Translations under genes and position numbers: made by a program
Part shown: positions 32,000 through 40,377 of the stretch, piece after piece
Numbering within the stretch: position 1 is the stretch's first letter
Layout of the letters: every line of letters starts with the position of its first letter
Origin: Alteromonadaceae bacterium BrNp21-10
GTDB taxonomy: Bacteria > Pseudomonadota > Gammaproteobacteria > Enterobacterales > Alteromonadaceae
Direction of reading: 5' to 3'
Length of the DNA: 64,000 bases
NCBI GenBank assembly: GCA_030418115.1
Contig: JAUHQD010000003.1
Coordinates: 1 to 64,000 of the forward strand
The notes under the pieces: generated by a model
Told to the model about the DNA's origin: nothing
What the model saw: only the letters and a program-made list of their open reading frames with translations
Databases searched by the model: none

Positions 32000-32452
32000 C
32001 ATAGCCGAACGTTCAAGTTCGAGTAAAAATGCCTTCTTATCTAACCCGCCGGCATAGCCGGTTAGGGTGCCATCTTTACCAATAACACGATGACAAGGCA
32101 CCACAATGGCGATGGGGTTTTTACCATTAGCCGCACCGACAGCGCGCACCGCTTTAGGGTTATTCAACATATTGGCAATATCAGCGTAGGCTGCGGTATC
32201 TGCATACTTTATTTGCACTAACGCAGCCCATACTTGTTGTTGAAATACAGTCCCTTGGGTGCGCAGTGGTAAATCAAATTGTTGACGAGTTCCGGCAAAG
32301 TATTCGGTCAATTGTTGTTTGGCATTGTGCGTATGTTGATTAGCAAGAATTTGATGTCGCTGCTGTTCTACAAATTCTATGCGTTGTATACCTTCTTCAC
32401 TGGCGACAATTTCCACCCAGCCTAACGGGCTGGTTACATAATCAATATTCAT
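31991..32452 (-). CDS. ogt: Methylated-DNA-protein cysteine methyltransferase
   Basis: This 153-residue suicide repair protein removes alkyl groups from O6-alkylguanine onto its own Cys. The active site is the canonical 'IVVPCHRVIG', preceded by 'VRAVGAANGKNP', the DNA-binding helix-turn-helix side. The length is typical of Ogt. I placed the start at the ATG at 32452 because it overlaps the TGA of the Ada-AlkA gene by four bases (ATGA coupling). A longer in-frame version from 32491 would add 13 residues. Alkylation repair of O6 lesions and N-alkyl bases is thus encoded as one unit. Confidence 0.93.
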   Translation of the reverse strand: MNIDYVTSPLGWVEIVASEEGIQRIEFVEQQRHQILANQHTHNAKQQLTEYFAGTRQQFDLPLRTQGTVFQQQVWAALVQIKYADTAAYADIANMLNNPKAVRAVGAANGKNPIAIVVPCHRVIGKDGTLTGYAGGLDKKAFLLELERSAMAQ

Positions 32453-33804
32453 GCGTGGCTCCATAATAAAAAGGTTAAATAGCTGCCCCATGGCGAGGCA
32501 AGGTCGGGGTTGATGTTAAATTGTGCCAATTGCTTTTTGATTACTAAGTCTGAACCTAAAAATACATCAGGGTCGGATAATCCGCGCATTTTGGCGTAGC
32601 TTACCGTCCACGGGCCAATGCCTTTGATATTTTGCCACTCGCCTAAGGGTAAATTCGGTTGTGCTGCCACGGCCTCGGCGAAGCGCTTTAATGTTTGACG
32701 TCGTGAATCTGGCATCTTAAGAAATAATAAAGACGATTGCGCAACGCTTTGCGGTGTGGGGAATAACCATTTTTGTTGAAATTGATCACCGCATTGCTCA
32801 ACCAAAGTTTGGGTGAGTTTTATTGCCGCAGTAACCGAAATTTGTTGTCCTAAAATGGCACGGCAACCTGCCTCAAAAGAATTCCAAATACCCGGCAAAC
32901 GCAAACCGGGTCGCCATTTATCCGCGGGTAATCCGGCATTGAGTAGTTGTGATTCAATGATTTGATTATCGGTATCCACGTCGAGTATGCGGCGGATTGT
33001 GGCAAGCATGCCGTGTAATTCGGTCATATTATCCAGTTCAATATCAACTAAGAAATAATGTTTGTCTGGTACTATTTTCGCTTTGAAAAAACCGACACTC
33101 TGACTTAGTTGTACGGTTCTGGCGTAAAAATTATCGCCGATAAATTCCATATTGCTGATCGCGCGAGTCGCGAGAAAATCGCGTAAATGTGGCCAATCAT
33201 AAGGGGGACGATACGCCAGTTTGAGTTGTAATTGCGTGGCTGTGGTTTTGGCTTGGGTTCTGATTTGCGAGGGGGTTAACAACATATTTTTACGCAAATG
33301 ACTTTGTAACAATCGTGCAGAATTAAAACCACTGGCGAAGGCGACTTGTTCCACACTCAGGTGTGTTTCGTGCAGCAACTTTTTGGCGAACAGTAATCGA
33401 TGATAAATCTGAAACTGCTTAGGGGCGATACCTACTTTAGCTTCAAATAATTGGCGTAAATAGCGATCACTAACCCCTAACTTGTTGGCGATTTCGAGCA
33501 TAGTCAAATGCAAATTATGGGTGATAAGATTTAGGCCTCGCTCCACCGTAGTATCAACACCACGCCAGGCAAAAGAGTGGGGTGCGCTGTCTGGACGGCA
33601 ACGTAAGCAAGGCCGATAGCCCGCTTGCATGGCTAGTTCAGATTTATCGTAATAGCTGACATTTTCTTCTTTTGGCAGTTTTGCCGGGCATATAGGCCGA
33701 CAAAAAATACCGGTGGATTTTACTGCCACATAAAATTGGCCATCAAAGCGCGGGTCACGACTTAATCGAGCTTGTTGAAAAGCAATAGAGGCATTTGGCG
33801 GCAT
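32449..33804 (-). CDS. Ada N-domain / AraC-type HTH / AlkA glycosylase fusion
   Basis: This 451-residue protein has three parts. The first (1-75) is the Ada zinc domain with four Cys ('FCRPICPA' and 'CLRCRPD'), which takes methyl from phosphotriesters. The second (about 85-185) is an AraC-type helix-turn-helix. The third (about 190-451) is an AlkA-type HhH-GPD glycosylase with 'GIWNSFEAGCRAILGQQIS' and the helix-hairpin-helix 'IKGIGPWTVSYAKMRGLSD', followed by the catalytic Asp in 'PDVFLGSDL'. It is both the adaptive-response sensor/activator and a 3-methyladenine glycosylase. The O6-methyltransferase half of classical Ada is absent and supplied by the overlapping ogt. Confidence 0.92.
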   Translation of the reverse strand: MPPNASIAFQQARLSRDPRFDGQFYVAVKSTGIFCRPICPAKLPKEENVSYYDKSELAMQAGYRPCLRCRPDSAPHSFAWRGVDTTVERGLNLITHNLHLTMLEIANKLGVSDRYLRQLFEAKVGIAPKQFQIYHRLLFAKKLLHETHLSVEQVAFASGFNSARLLQSHLRKNMLLTPSQIRTQAKTTATQLQLKLAYRPPYDWPHLRDFLATRAISNMEFIGDNFYARTVQLSQSVGFFKAKIVPDKHYFLVDIELDNMTELHGMLATIRRILDVDTDNQIIESQLLNAGLPADKWRPGLRLPGIWNSFEAGCRAILGQQISVTAAIKLTQTLVEQCGDQFQQKWLFPTPQSVAQSSLLFLKMPDSRRQTLKRFAEAVAAQPNLPLGEWQNIKGIGPWTVSYAKMRGLSDPDVFLGSDLVIKKQLAQFNINPDLASPWGSYLTFLLWSHA

Positions 33805-33903
33805 GGTAAGTGTAACTAGGTAGCTAACAAGAATGTACTTAGTGTAACCATTTAAAGCGAACTAATGCGATAAAATCGGAAGTGAGTAGCACGTTTTTAC
33901 AGG

Positions 33904-34140
33904 CTAGTTGAAAAGTGTTTGCAGCCAATGATTAAGCCAATTTGATTTAGCTTTTTTGTTCGCCTGCGGATTCTTTTGCTGCCAGCGTTTTTGGGTGGCT
34001 AAGCGTTGTTGACGACGGATATCTGCTTGATTGGCATTTTGCGCGAAGCGCTGTCTACTTTCGGTGTCCATATCACTCAAAAGCCCTTGGCTACGAGAAA
34101 TCTTAAATTTTGGTCCCGAAGATTTCGGTGAGCTACACAT
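33904..34140 (-). CDS. Small basic protein of unknown function
   Basis: This 78-residue, Lys/Arg/Gln/Asn-rich protein has no signal peptide and no motif I recognise. Its middle ('RQRFAQNANQADIRRQQRL') is probably helical, and it ends in a hydrophobic patch (NWLNHWLQTLF). A clear CAGGAGA Shine-Dalgarno eight bases before the ATG supports it as a real gene. It lies between speA and the Ada-AlkA gene on the same strand, with gaps of about 100 bases on both sides, and may be transcribed alone. The high positive charge would suit nucleic-acid or ribosome contact, but that is a guess. Confidence 0.6.
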   Translation of the reverse strand: MCSSPKSSGPKFKISRSQGLLSDMDTESRQRFAQNANQADIRRQQRLATQKRWQQKNPQANKKAKSNWLNHWLQTLFN

Positions 34141-34205
34141 AGGCTTGTCTCCTGTTCATCAACCTGTTAATGAATAGAACGACTTTTCGGTATGAATATT
34201 TCACC

Positions 34206-34243
34206 TTGCTAGCAGGCTATCGACAAACTCAGCCTACTAGCAA
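34206..34243 (-). terminator. Hairpin after speA
   Basis: TTGCTAG-C-AGGCT / AGCCT-A-CTAGCAA form a 12-pair stem with one mismatch and a 12-nt loop. It begins eight bases after the speA stop. The following bases are A/T-rich but lack a run of T, so it is a probable rather than certain terminator. Confidence 0.5.
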
Positions 34244-34250
34244 AGGAAGC

Positions 34251-36203
34251 CTATTTTTGCGGATTGCTTTTACTAGGGGTTTTTAAGTAGGTATAACCAT
34301 CTAGACAGTTTTCATAGAAGTCAGTCCATTTAACCCCTTCACGGGGTTTGATGTCGCCACTGGCAATACGTTTATCAATTAATTTTTTCACATTGTGAGC
34401 CATTAATGATGGATTGTATTGCATGATGGATAACACATCATTGACCGACGAACCGTTGACGAATTCTTCTATATAGAAATCTTCAGGATCATCATCATAA
34501 CTATAAATATGCACTTCATTTAAGCGGCCGAATAAATTATGCATATCCCCCATCACGTCCTGATAGGCGCCGGTTAAGAATAAACCCACATAATAATCTT
34601 CATCTTCTTTGAGTTCATGTAAGGGGATAAAGTCAGTGGTGCCATAATCACCAATAAACTGGTCAATCTTGCCATCGCTGTCGCAAGTAATATCCACCAA
34701 TGAACAATTTACCGTTGGCTCTTCATTCATGCGGGTTAATGGGGCTATGGGTAATAATTGGTCAATAGCCCAAGTATCCGCCGCTGATTGGAACACGGAG
34801 AAATTACATAAGTATTGAGAAGACAACGCATAATCCAATTCCTGTAGCTCTTCAGGGATAAACTCTACATGACGTAAGCGTTTTTGCACTTTCTTCATGA
34901 TGTCCCAATACAGGGTTTCGATTTTAGCCAATTCAGGTAAAGACACCACGCGAAGTTTGAAGGCGTCTACCGCTTGTTCTTTATATTGTGATGCGTCGTT
35001 GAACAGTTCCTGGGTGTTTTCATTAGGATCATCAATTTGCACCGATACGCTACGCATATTTTTTACTAAAACATGCTCGTTTTCTTGTTCGGTTGTTTCA
35101 AACTTATTGCTATCTAGTGATGAACCACTGCTGCGTATTTCGCCAACAATCGGTGTGATCACGCAGCTATGATGAGCAGTAATAGCGCGGCCACTTTCAC
35201 TAACAATATTGGGGTGCGGGACTTTTTCTAAATCACAGACTTCTTTAATGCCATAAACCACATCGGCCACGTACTCTTGCATGCTGTAGTTGCGCGATGA
35301 ATCGTTAGTGGACTGACTGCCATCGTAATCAATCCCTAAACCACCACCGACGTCAATGTACTCAAGGCCAACGCCCATACGATGTAATTCGGCATAAATG
35401 CGCCCACCTTCACTGACGGCTTCTTTAACCGAGCGGATATCGGTGATCTGACTGCCGATGTGAAAATGTAATAGTTTCAAGCAATCCAGCATGCCTTGTT
35501 CTTTTAAATAATTGGATGCATTGATCACTTCAGCAATGGTTAAGCCGAATTTAGCCCGTTCACCGCCAGAGCTTGCCCACTTGCCACGACCTTTAACGGT
35601 CATTTTTGAGCGTAATCCAATAATGGGGTCAATTTTAAGTTCTTTGGAAATTCTTACTAATGCAATCAGTTCCGAGTACTTTTCCACGACGACAATGATT
35701 TTACGTCCTAGCTTACGGCCTAGTAATGCTAAACGCATAAACTCTTCATCTTTATAACCATTAAGGATCGTCAGCGATTCTTCATTGGTGTTATAAGATA
35801 AAACAGTAAGTAACTCTGCTTTGGAGCCAGCTTCAAGGCCGTAATTAAAGGCTTCACCTGCCTCAACCACTTCTTCAACCACTTCGCGCATTTGGTTAAC
35901 TTTAATCGGGTAGACACCCATGTATTGGCCGTTATATTCCGCTTCTTTAATAGCATCCCTAAAGGTTTGATTCAGCTGTGCTACTTGTGAGCGAAGAATG
36001 TCATGGAAACGCACAACCACCGGGAATTGAATACCTTCCTGTTGGATTTCTTCAACGACGGTTTTGAAATCAATACGAATGTCGGTATTGGTTGGATCGG
36101 GAGTAACATGCAAGTTGCCGTTTTCACCAATTTCAAAGTAGCCGCCGCCCCAACGTTTTACTCGATATAGACGTTCAGCGTCTTCAATTGTCCATTTAGC
36201 CAA
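34251..36203 (-). CDS. speA: Biosynthetic arginine decarboxylase
   Basis: This 650-residue PLP enzyme decarboxylates arginine to agmatine, the first step of putrescine and spermidine synthesis. It opens with 'YRVKRWGGGYFEIGENGN'. The PLP-lysine is in 'GVYPIKVNQMREVV' (about residue 99), and other PLP-barrel motifs include 'LHFHIGSQI', 'YIDVGGGLGIDYDG' and 'SESGRAITAHH'. Length and motifs are those of SpeA. The start is TTG with GAGGA eight bases upstream; the nearby ATG is out of frame. It is divergent from lptM-lysA. No agmatinase gene (speB) is adjacent. Confidence 0.95.
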   Translation of the reverse strand: MAKWTIEDAERLYRVKRWGGGYFEIGENGNLHVTPDPTNTDIRIDFKTVVEEIQQEGIQFPVVVRFHDILRSQVAQLNQTFRDAIKEAEYNGQYMGVYPIKVNQMREVVEEVVEAGEAFNYGLEAGSKAELLTVLSYNTNEESLTILNGYKDEEFMRLALLGRKLGRKIIVVVEKYSELIALVRISKELKIDPIIGLRSKMTVKGRGKWASSGGERAKFGLTIAEVINASNYLKEQGMLDCLKLLHFHIGSQITDIRSVKEAVSEGGRIYAELHRMGVGLEYIDVGGGLGIDYDGSQSTNDSSRNYSMQEYVADVVYGIKEVCDLEKVPHPNIVSESGRAITAHHSCVITPIVGEIRSSGSSLDSNKFETTEQENEHVLVKNMRSVSVQIDDPNENTQELFNDASQYKEQAVDAFKLRVVSLPELAKIETLYWDIMKKVQKRLRHVEFIPEELQELDYALSSQYLCNFSVFQSAADTWAIDQLLPIAPLTRMNEEPTVNCSLVDITCDSDGKIDQFIGDYGTTDFIPLHELKEDEDYYVGLFLTGAYQDVMGDMHNLFGRLNEVHIYSYDDDPEDFYIEEFVNGSSVNDVLSIMQYNPSLMAHNVKKLIDKRIASGDIKPREGVKWTDFYENCLDGYTYLKTPSKSNPQK

Positions 36204-36539
36204 TGTAGTAGTCCTCAGAGACTGATTAAACGCTTCGCAAATAGCCGCGCGTTTAGTTATTAAATGTTGATGCAGCCAGGCTTTGCACTACACATCGTGA
36301 AATTTGAATATTGCTACAACCTAGGCTGTTAGCCGAAAGGTTATTATTGTAGCCCATGCTATTTATGCAAAAGGCAATATTATAGTGGTTAGATGACAAC
36401 TCTCACAATAGCAGTAGGGAACTTTAAGCAGTTGATCACAAAAAGCTATTGAAATTTTGCGTTTTGATGGGGGGAATCACTTTGCTTTTGGGTTAGCCGA
36501 TGTCATCATAGCGGCAGACATTTTTCCCAATAGTTACTC
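36204..36539. other. Divergent intergenic region between speA and lptM
   Basis: This 336-base region holds the start regions of speA (minus) and lptM-lysA-dapF (plus). An inverted repeat, CTACAA-CCT ... AGG-...-TTGTAG, lies at 36314-36352. I found no lysine riboswitch-like conserved core and no convincing gene. In many relatives cyaY is the divergent neighbour of lptM; here it is not. Confidence 0.5.
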
Positions 36540-36698
36540 ATGCGCGATTTCAGAAAATATACCGTTGTAGTGCTCGCGTTCGTATTCCTATATGGCTGCG
36601 GACAAAAAGGCCCGTTGTTTATGCCTGAACCGGCGAAAACCAACAGCCTGCCAGATACAACGAAACAACCTGAACCATCCGCGGACAACAAGAATTAA
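36540..36698 (+). CDS. lptM: LptM (YifL), small lipoprotein of LPS-translocon maturation
   Basis: This 52-codon lipoprotein has a short signal peptide with basic start (MRDFRKY), a hydrophobic core (VVVLAFVFL), and lipobox YGC, followed by 'GQKGPLFMPEP'. The CGQKGPL segment is the hallmark of LptM/YifL. In E. coli LptM is an outer-membrane lipoprotein that helps oxidative maturation of the LptD/LptE translocon. It sits directly before lysA and dapF, the conserved gammaproteobacterial order; the stop is eight bases before the lysA ATG. Its small size makes it easy to overlook. Confidence 0.92.
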   Translation: MRDFRKYTVVVLAFVFLYGCGQKGPLFMPEPAKTNSLPDTTKQPEPSADNKN

Positions 36699-36706
36699 TT
36701 AAATTT

Positions 36707-37957
36707 ATGGATTATTTTACTTACCAAAACCAGCAATTGATGGTTGAAGACGTCAATGCTGCTGACATTGCTACTGAGCACGGTACGCCTTGCTATGTTT
36801 ATTCTCGCGCTACTATTGAACGTCATTGGCATGCTTTTGATAAGGCGGCCGGTGCCCATCCCCATTTAATTTGTTACGCGGTAAAGGCCAACTCTAATAT
36901 TGGTGTGTTGTCCGTATTAGCCAAATTAGGCTCGGGTTTTGACATTGTCTCAGGTGGTGAATTAGCACGGGTGCTTGAAGCTGGCGGTGATGCAGCAAAA
37001 GTGGTGTTCTCTGGTGTGGGTAAAACCGAACAGGAAATCGCGTTTGCGTTGGACCAAGGTATTAAATGTTTCAACGTAGAATCCATACCTGAGTTAGAAC
37101 GTATTAATTCTGTGGCCAAATCCATGGATAAAATTGCGCCTATTTCATTACGTATTAATCCAGATGTGGATGCCAAAACTCATCCTTATATTTCAACGGG
37201 GTTAAAGGCCAATAAATTTGGTATTGCTCGCGAGTTGGCTATCAGTACCTATCAACAAGCCAATGCTATGAGCAACTTGAAGATTATCGGTATGGATTGC
37301 CATATTGGCTCGCAATTAACCACTATCGAGCCTTTTGTGGATGCCTTAGATCGTTTATTGCTGCTAATTGATGAATTAGCCGAAAACAATATTGTGATTG
37401 AACATCTGGATGTGGGTGGTGGCTTAGGGGTGACCTATAAAGATGAAACGCCCCCTCATCCTAATGATTATGCCGCTGCCTTAGCCAGTCATATGCAGGG
37501 TCGTGAAAACCTTGCGCTGATTTTTGAACCCGGCCGGGCGATTATGGCCAATGCGGGCATTTTATTGACTAAAGTGGAATTTTTAAAGCAAGGCGAAGAA
37601 AAGAGCTTCGCCATTGTTGATGCCGCCATGAACGATTTATTACGCCCCGCATTGTATTCTGCTTGGCAAGCTATTGTGCCCTTAGATTTAAGCTTACAGC
37701 GTGATAAGGCTCTGTACGATGTAGTCGGGCCGATTTGTGAAACCGGTGATTTTCTCGGTAAAGATCGTGAGTTAGCCATTGCGCCAAATGACTTTTTAGC
37801 AGTGCGCAGTGCCGGTGCTTATGGCTTTGCCATGTCTTCGAATTACAATAGCCGCTGTCGCGCCGCAGAAATTTTAGTGGATGGCAAAACGGTACATGTC
37901 GTGCGTGAACGTGAAAAATTGTCGGATCTATGGAAAGGTGAGTGCAAAATCGCATAA
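36707..37957 (+). CDS. lysA: Diaminopimelate decarboxylase
   Basis: This 416-residue PLP enzyme makes L-lysine from meso-diaminopimelate. The N-terminal barrel carries the PLP-lysine in 'CYAVKANSNIGVL' (about residue 61), the phosphate-binding 'VGGGLGVTY' and 'FEPGRAIMANAG'. The C-terminal domain has 'GPICETGDFLG', the active-site Cys-Glu contributed across the dimer. It is the second gene of lptM-lysA-dapF-DUF484-yigB. The Shine-Dalgarno is poor, so it may depend on readthrough translation from lptM. Confidence 0.97.
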   Translation: MDYFTYQNQQLMVEDVNAADIATEHGTPCYVYSRATIERHWHAFDKAAGAHPHLICYAVKANSNIGVLSVLAKLGSGFDIVSGGELARVLEAGGDAAKVVFSGVGKTEQEIAFALDQGIKCFNVESIPELERINSVAKSMDKIAPISLRINPDVDAKTHPYISTGLKANKFGIARELAISTYQQANAMSNLKIIGMDCHIGSQLTTIEPFVDALDRLLLLIDELAENNIVIEHLDVGGGLGVTYKDETPPHPNDYAAALASHMQGRENLALIFEPGRAIMANAGILLTKVEFLKQGEEKSFAIVDAAMNDLLRPALYSAWQAIVPLDLSLQRDKALYDVVGPICETGDFLGKDRELAIAPNDFLAVRSAGAYGFAMSSNYNSRCRAAEILVDGKTVHVVREREKLSDLWKGECKIA

Positions 37958-38017
37958 ACCTGCGTAATGTAGCGCTCAATATTGAATAATTTTATATAAG
38001 AACGTGTAGTCACATAG

Positions 38018-38848
38018 ATGCGAATTCAGTTTTCAAAAATGCACGGTTTAGGCAATGACTTCATGGTCATTGATAACGTATCGCAGAATGTGTTTTTTTC
38101 TAAGGAAAAAATCCAGCGCTTAGCTGATCGCCATTTTGGTATTGGTTTTGACCAATTGCTGATGGTGGAACCGCCTTATGATCCTGAACAGGATTTTCAT
38201 TACCGCATTTTCAATGCCGATGGTTCTGAAGTTTCCCAGTGTGGTAATGGCGCTCGTTGTTTTGCTCATTTTGTCAAAATGAAAGGCTTAATCAACCGTA
38301 ATAAAATTATGGTGAGTACTAAAGCTGGCAGTATGGTGTTGCATTTAGAAAAAGACGGTCAGGTGACGGTGAATATGGGACAGCCCGAATTCATCCCGGC
38401 GAATATTCCTCTTATTGCGAATAAGCAAGAGGGGACGTATCTGATCCGCGCCGGTGATCATACTGTGATGTGTGGTGCCGTGTCGTTGGGTAATCCCCAT
38501 TGCGTGATTAAAGTCGATGATGTGAAAACCGCGCCGGTGGAAACATTAGGCCCTTTGCTGGAACGTCATGAACGTTTTCCTGAAGGGGTGAATGTGGGCT
38601 TTATGCAAATAGTGTCACCCACCCATATCAAGCTACGCGTGTATGAGCGTGGTGCAGGTGAAACCCTAGCTTGTGGTAGTGGCGCTTGCGCTGCAGTAGT
38701 GATCGGTCATAGCCAAAATAAACTTGGCAAAGAGGTTTTGGTGGATTTGCCCGGCGGTAGTTTAAAAGTTCGTTGGCAAGGACGCGATGAGGTGGTTAAA
38801 ATGACTGGACCAGTTGAACATGTTTTTGATGGAACAATAAATATATGA
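38018..38848 (+). CDS. dapF: Diaminopimelate epimerase
   Basis: This 276-residue cofactor-independent racemase converts LL- to meso-diaminopimelate for peptidoglycan and lysine. The two catalytic Cys are in '[13 protein letters not shown]' (about 75) and '[12 protein letters not shown]' (about 219). The opening '[16 protein letters not shown]' is canonical. It sits 60 bases after lysA, and its TGA overlaps the ATG of the DUF484 gene (ATGA), so those two are translationally coupled. Confidence 0.97.
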   Translation: MRIQFSKMHGLGNDFMVIDNVSQNVFFSKEKIQRLADRHFGIGFDQLLMVEPPYDPEQDFHYRIFNADGSEVSQCGNGARCFAHFVKMKGLINRNKIMVSTKAGSMVLHLEKDGQVTVNMGQPEFIPANIPLIANKQEGTYLIRAGDHTVMCGAVSLGNPHCVIKVDDVKTAPVETLGPLLERHERFPEGVNVGFMQIVSPTHIKLRVYERGAGETLACGSGACAAVVIGHSQNKLGKEVLVDLPGGSLKVRWQGRDEVVKMTGPVEHVFDGTINI

Positions 38849-39537
38849 ATAAAACTTTGAAAAGGGACCCCGTGCATTTTGAGCTTGCTGATGTTGCTGA
38901 AGCACCAACTTCGGCGCTGCAAGTTCAGCAATATTTATTACAGCACCCGGAATTTTTTGAAGTTAATCCTCAGTTGTTGGATAAAATTAAAATATCCCAT
39001 GCCAAGCGTGGTTCGGTATCGTTAGTTGAACGTCAGGCCGAACAACTGCGCGAACATGTTAATATATTACAAAAACAAATCAGTGAGTTACTTAGTGTGG
39101 CTCGTCAGAATGAGCGCATCTACCGGATCTATGCTGACCTCAATCTAAGCTTATGTAAGTGTAAAAGCTTAGTGGATGTGCAAGCGGCATTGAAAGAAGC
39201 ATTACTACAGCAACTGGATCTTGATGAAATCTCTCTGCGCTTATTTGGCTCAGATAATGATTTACCAGAAACCAGTAAACACCATTTATTGAAAAAACGC
39301 TTTAACAATAAAATTTATTACTTAGGCCGTTTAAGTCATGCCGAACGTAATATGCTTTTTACTAATAGCAGTATCGAGTCCGTGGCGATGATGTTGCTGG
39401 GTGAACGTGGCGAAATGGGCTTGCTGGCCATTGGCAGTGTTGAACCACATCATTTCCATCCGGGGATGGATACCTTATTGATGGCGCAATTACAGCAATT
39501 TTTGACTTTAATCGTGCCGCAACTTGCTGAGTTTTAG
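38845..39537 (+). CDS. DUF484-family protein (GAF-like)
   Basis: This 230-residue cytoplasmic protein has an N-terminal helix with '[19 protein letters not shown]', the DUF484 signature, then a coiled segment ('[20 protein letters not shown]') and a GAF-like C-terminal domain. Function is unknown. In most gammaproteobacteria it sits between dapF and xerC. Here the gene after it is yigB, only 38 bases away, so xerC is missing from this site. The start overlaps the end of dapF. Confidence 0.9.
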   Translation: MNKTLKRDPVHFELADVAEAPTSALQVQQYLLQHPEFFEVNPQLLDKIKISHAKRGSVSLVERQAEQLREHVNILQKQISELLSVARQNERIYRIYADLNLSLCKCKSLVDVQAALKEALLQQLDLDEISLRLFGSDNDLPETSKHHLLKKRFNNKIYYLGRLSHAERNMLFTNSSIESVAMMLLGERGEMGLLAIGSVEPHHFHPGMDTLLMAQLQQFLTLIVPQLAEF

Positions 39538-39575
39538 CGTTAATTAGTCGTCAATAATTTTTGCTAGGATAACCC

Positions 39576-40301
39576 ATGATTTTTTATCGCCCATGGCGTC
39601 CAGTTCAAGCCTTATCCTTTGATCTCGATGATACTCTTTATCACAATGATCCAGTGCTGTTTACAGCCGAAGCTAACACTCTCAAATATCTACAACAATT
39701 TTCCGCTTGCGAGCATACCGACAAAGCATTTTGGCAAAACGCCAAAGGACAAGTACTAAGTCACAACCCATCGTTGAATAAAGACATGACCCTGCTACGT
39801 AGGGCCAGTTTAGAATATGGCTTAGAGCAATGTGGTTATCAGGGGCAAGAGTTGTCGGCTAAAGTGGAGTTGGCTTTTCATGAGTTTTACCGTTTAAGAA
39901 GCGATTTCAAAGTGTCAGAGGAGGTGCAACAAACCCTTGGTGTGCTATCACAACGTATGCCCTTGGTGGCGATTACCAATGGCAACGTGAATGTAGACTC
40001 CATTGGATTGGGTGGCATATTCCAGCATTGTTTTCACGCTAGTATTAAACAACCCATGAAACCACACCCCATTATGTTCGAGCGCTGCTCAGCGGTGTTG
40101 AATATCGCACCCCAGCAGATACTCCATATTGGCGACAATCTCATTAAAGACGTTTATGGAGCGCTTAAGGTGGGCTTTAAAAGCGCATGGCTAGCGGTCG
40201 ATCGTGAGATGATATTGACCGATGAGCCGCAGCGAGTGCTGCCGCATATCCAATTGGCAAATTTAGGTGAGTTACTTGATTTGTTTGTGGATACAGATTG
40301 A
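39576..40301 (+). CDS. yigB: HAD-family hydrolase, YigB-like (FMN phosphatase type)
   Basis: This 241-residue haloacid-dehalogenase-fold phosphatase has motif I 'SFDLDDTLY' (nucleophile Asp and acid Asp), motif II 'VAITNGN', motif III Lys near 'ASIKQPMKPHP', and motif IV 'LHIGDNLIKDVYGA'. YigB of E. coli dephosphorylates FMN and other small phosphates. The position at the end of the dapF-DUF484 cluster is the conserved location of yigB. AGGA lies seven bases before the ATG. It is convergent with hslU. Confidence 0.9.
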   Translation: MIFYRPWRPVQALSFDLDDTLYHNDPVLFTAEANTLKYLQQFSACEHTDKAFWQNAKGQVLSHNPSLNKDMTLLRRASLEYGLEQCGYQGQELSAKVELAFHEFYRLRSDFKVSEEVQQTLGVLSQRMPLVAITNGNVNVDSIGLGGIFQHCFHASIKQPMKPHPIMFERCSAVLNIAPQQILHIGDNLIKDVYGALKVGFKSAWLAVDREMILTDEPQRVLPHIQLANLGELLDLFVDTD

Positions 40302-40332
40302 GCGTAGTTTGTCCCAAATATGCTGTTCATTA

Positions 40333-40364
40333 GTAGGAAGAGGACGGGCTGATGCCCGACCTAC
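40333..40364. repeat. REP-like palindrome between yigB and hslU
   Basis: The 32 bases GTAGG...CTAC enclose a GC-rich stem CGGGC-TGAT-GCCCG, the shape of the short extragenic palindromes ('GTAGGTCGGGC..GCCCGAC') common in gammaproteobacteria. It lies between convergent genes and may also act as the terminator or mRNA 3' end protector. Confidence 0.6.
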
Positions 40365-40377
40365 ATATGGATTTTCA

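Noticed and set aside
36506-36691. Minus-strand frame before lysA.
   Set aside because: It is the antisense shadow of lptM, whose lipoprotein motif is clear on the plus strand.
36204-36706. Lysine riboswitch before lysA.
   Set aside because: No conserved multi-helix core could be recognised, and lptM lies between the spacer and lysA.
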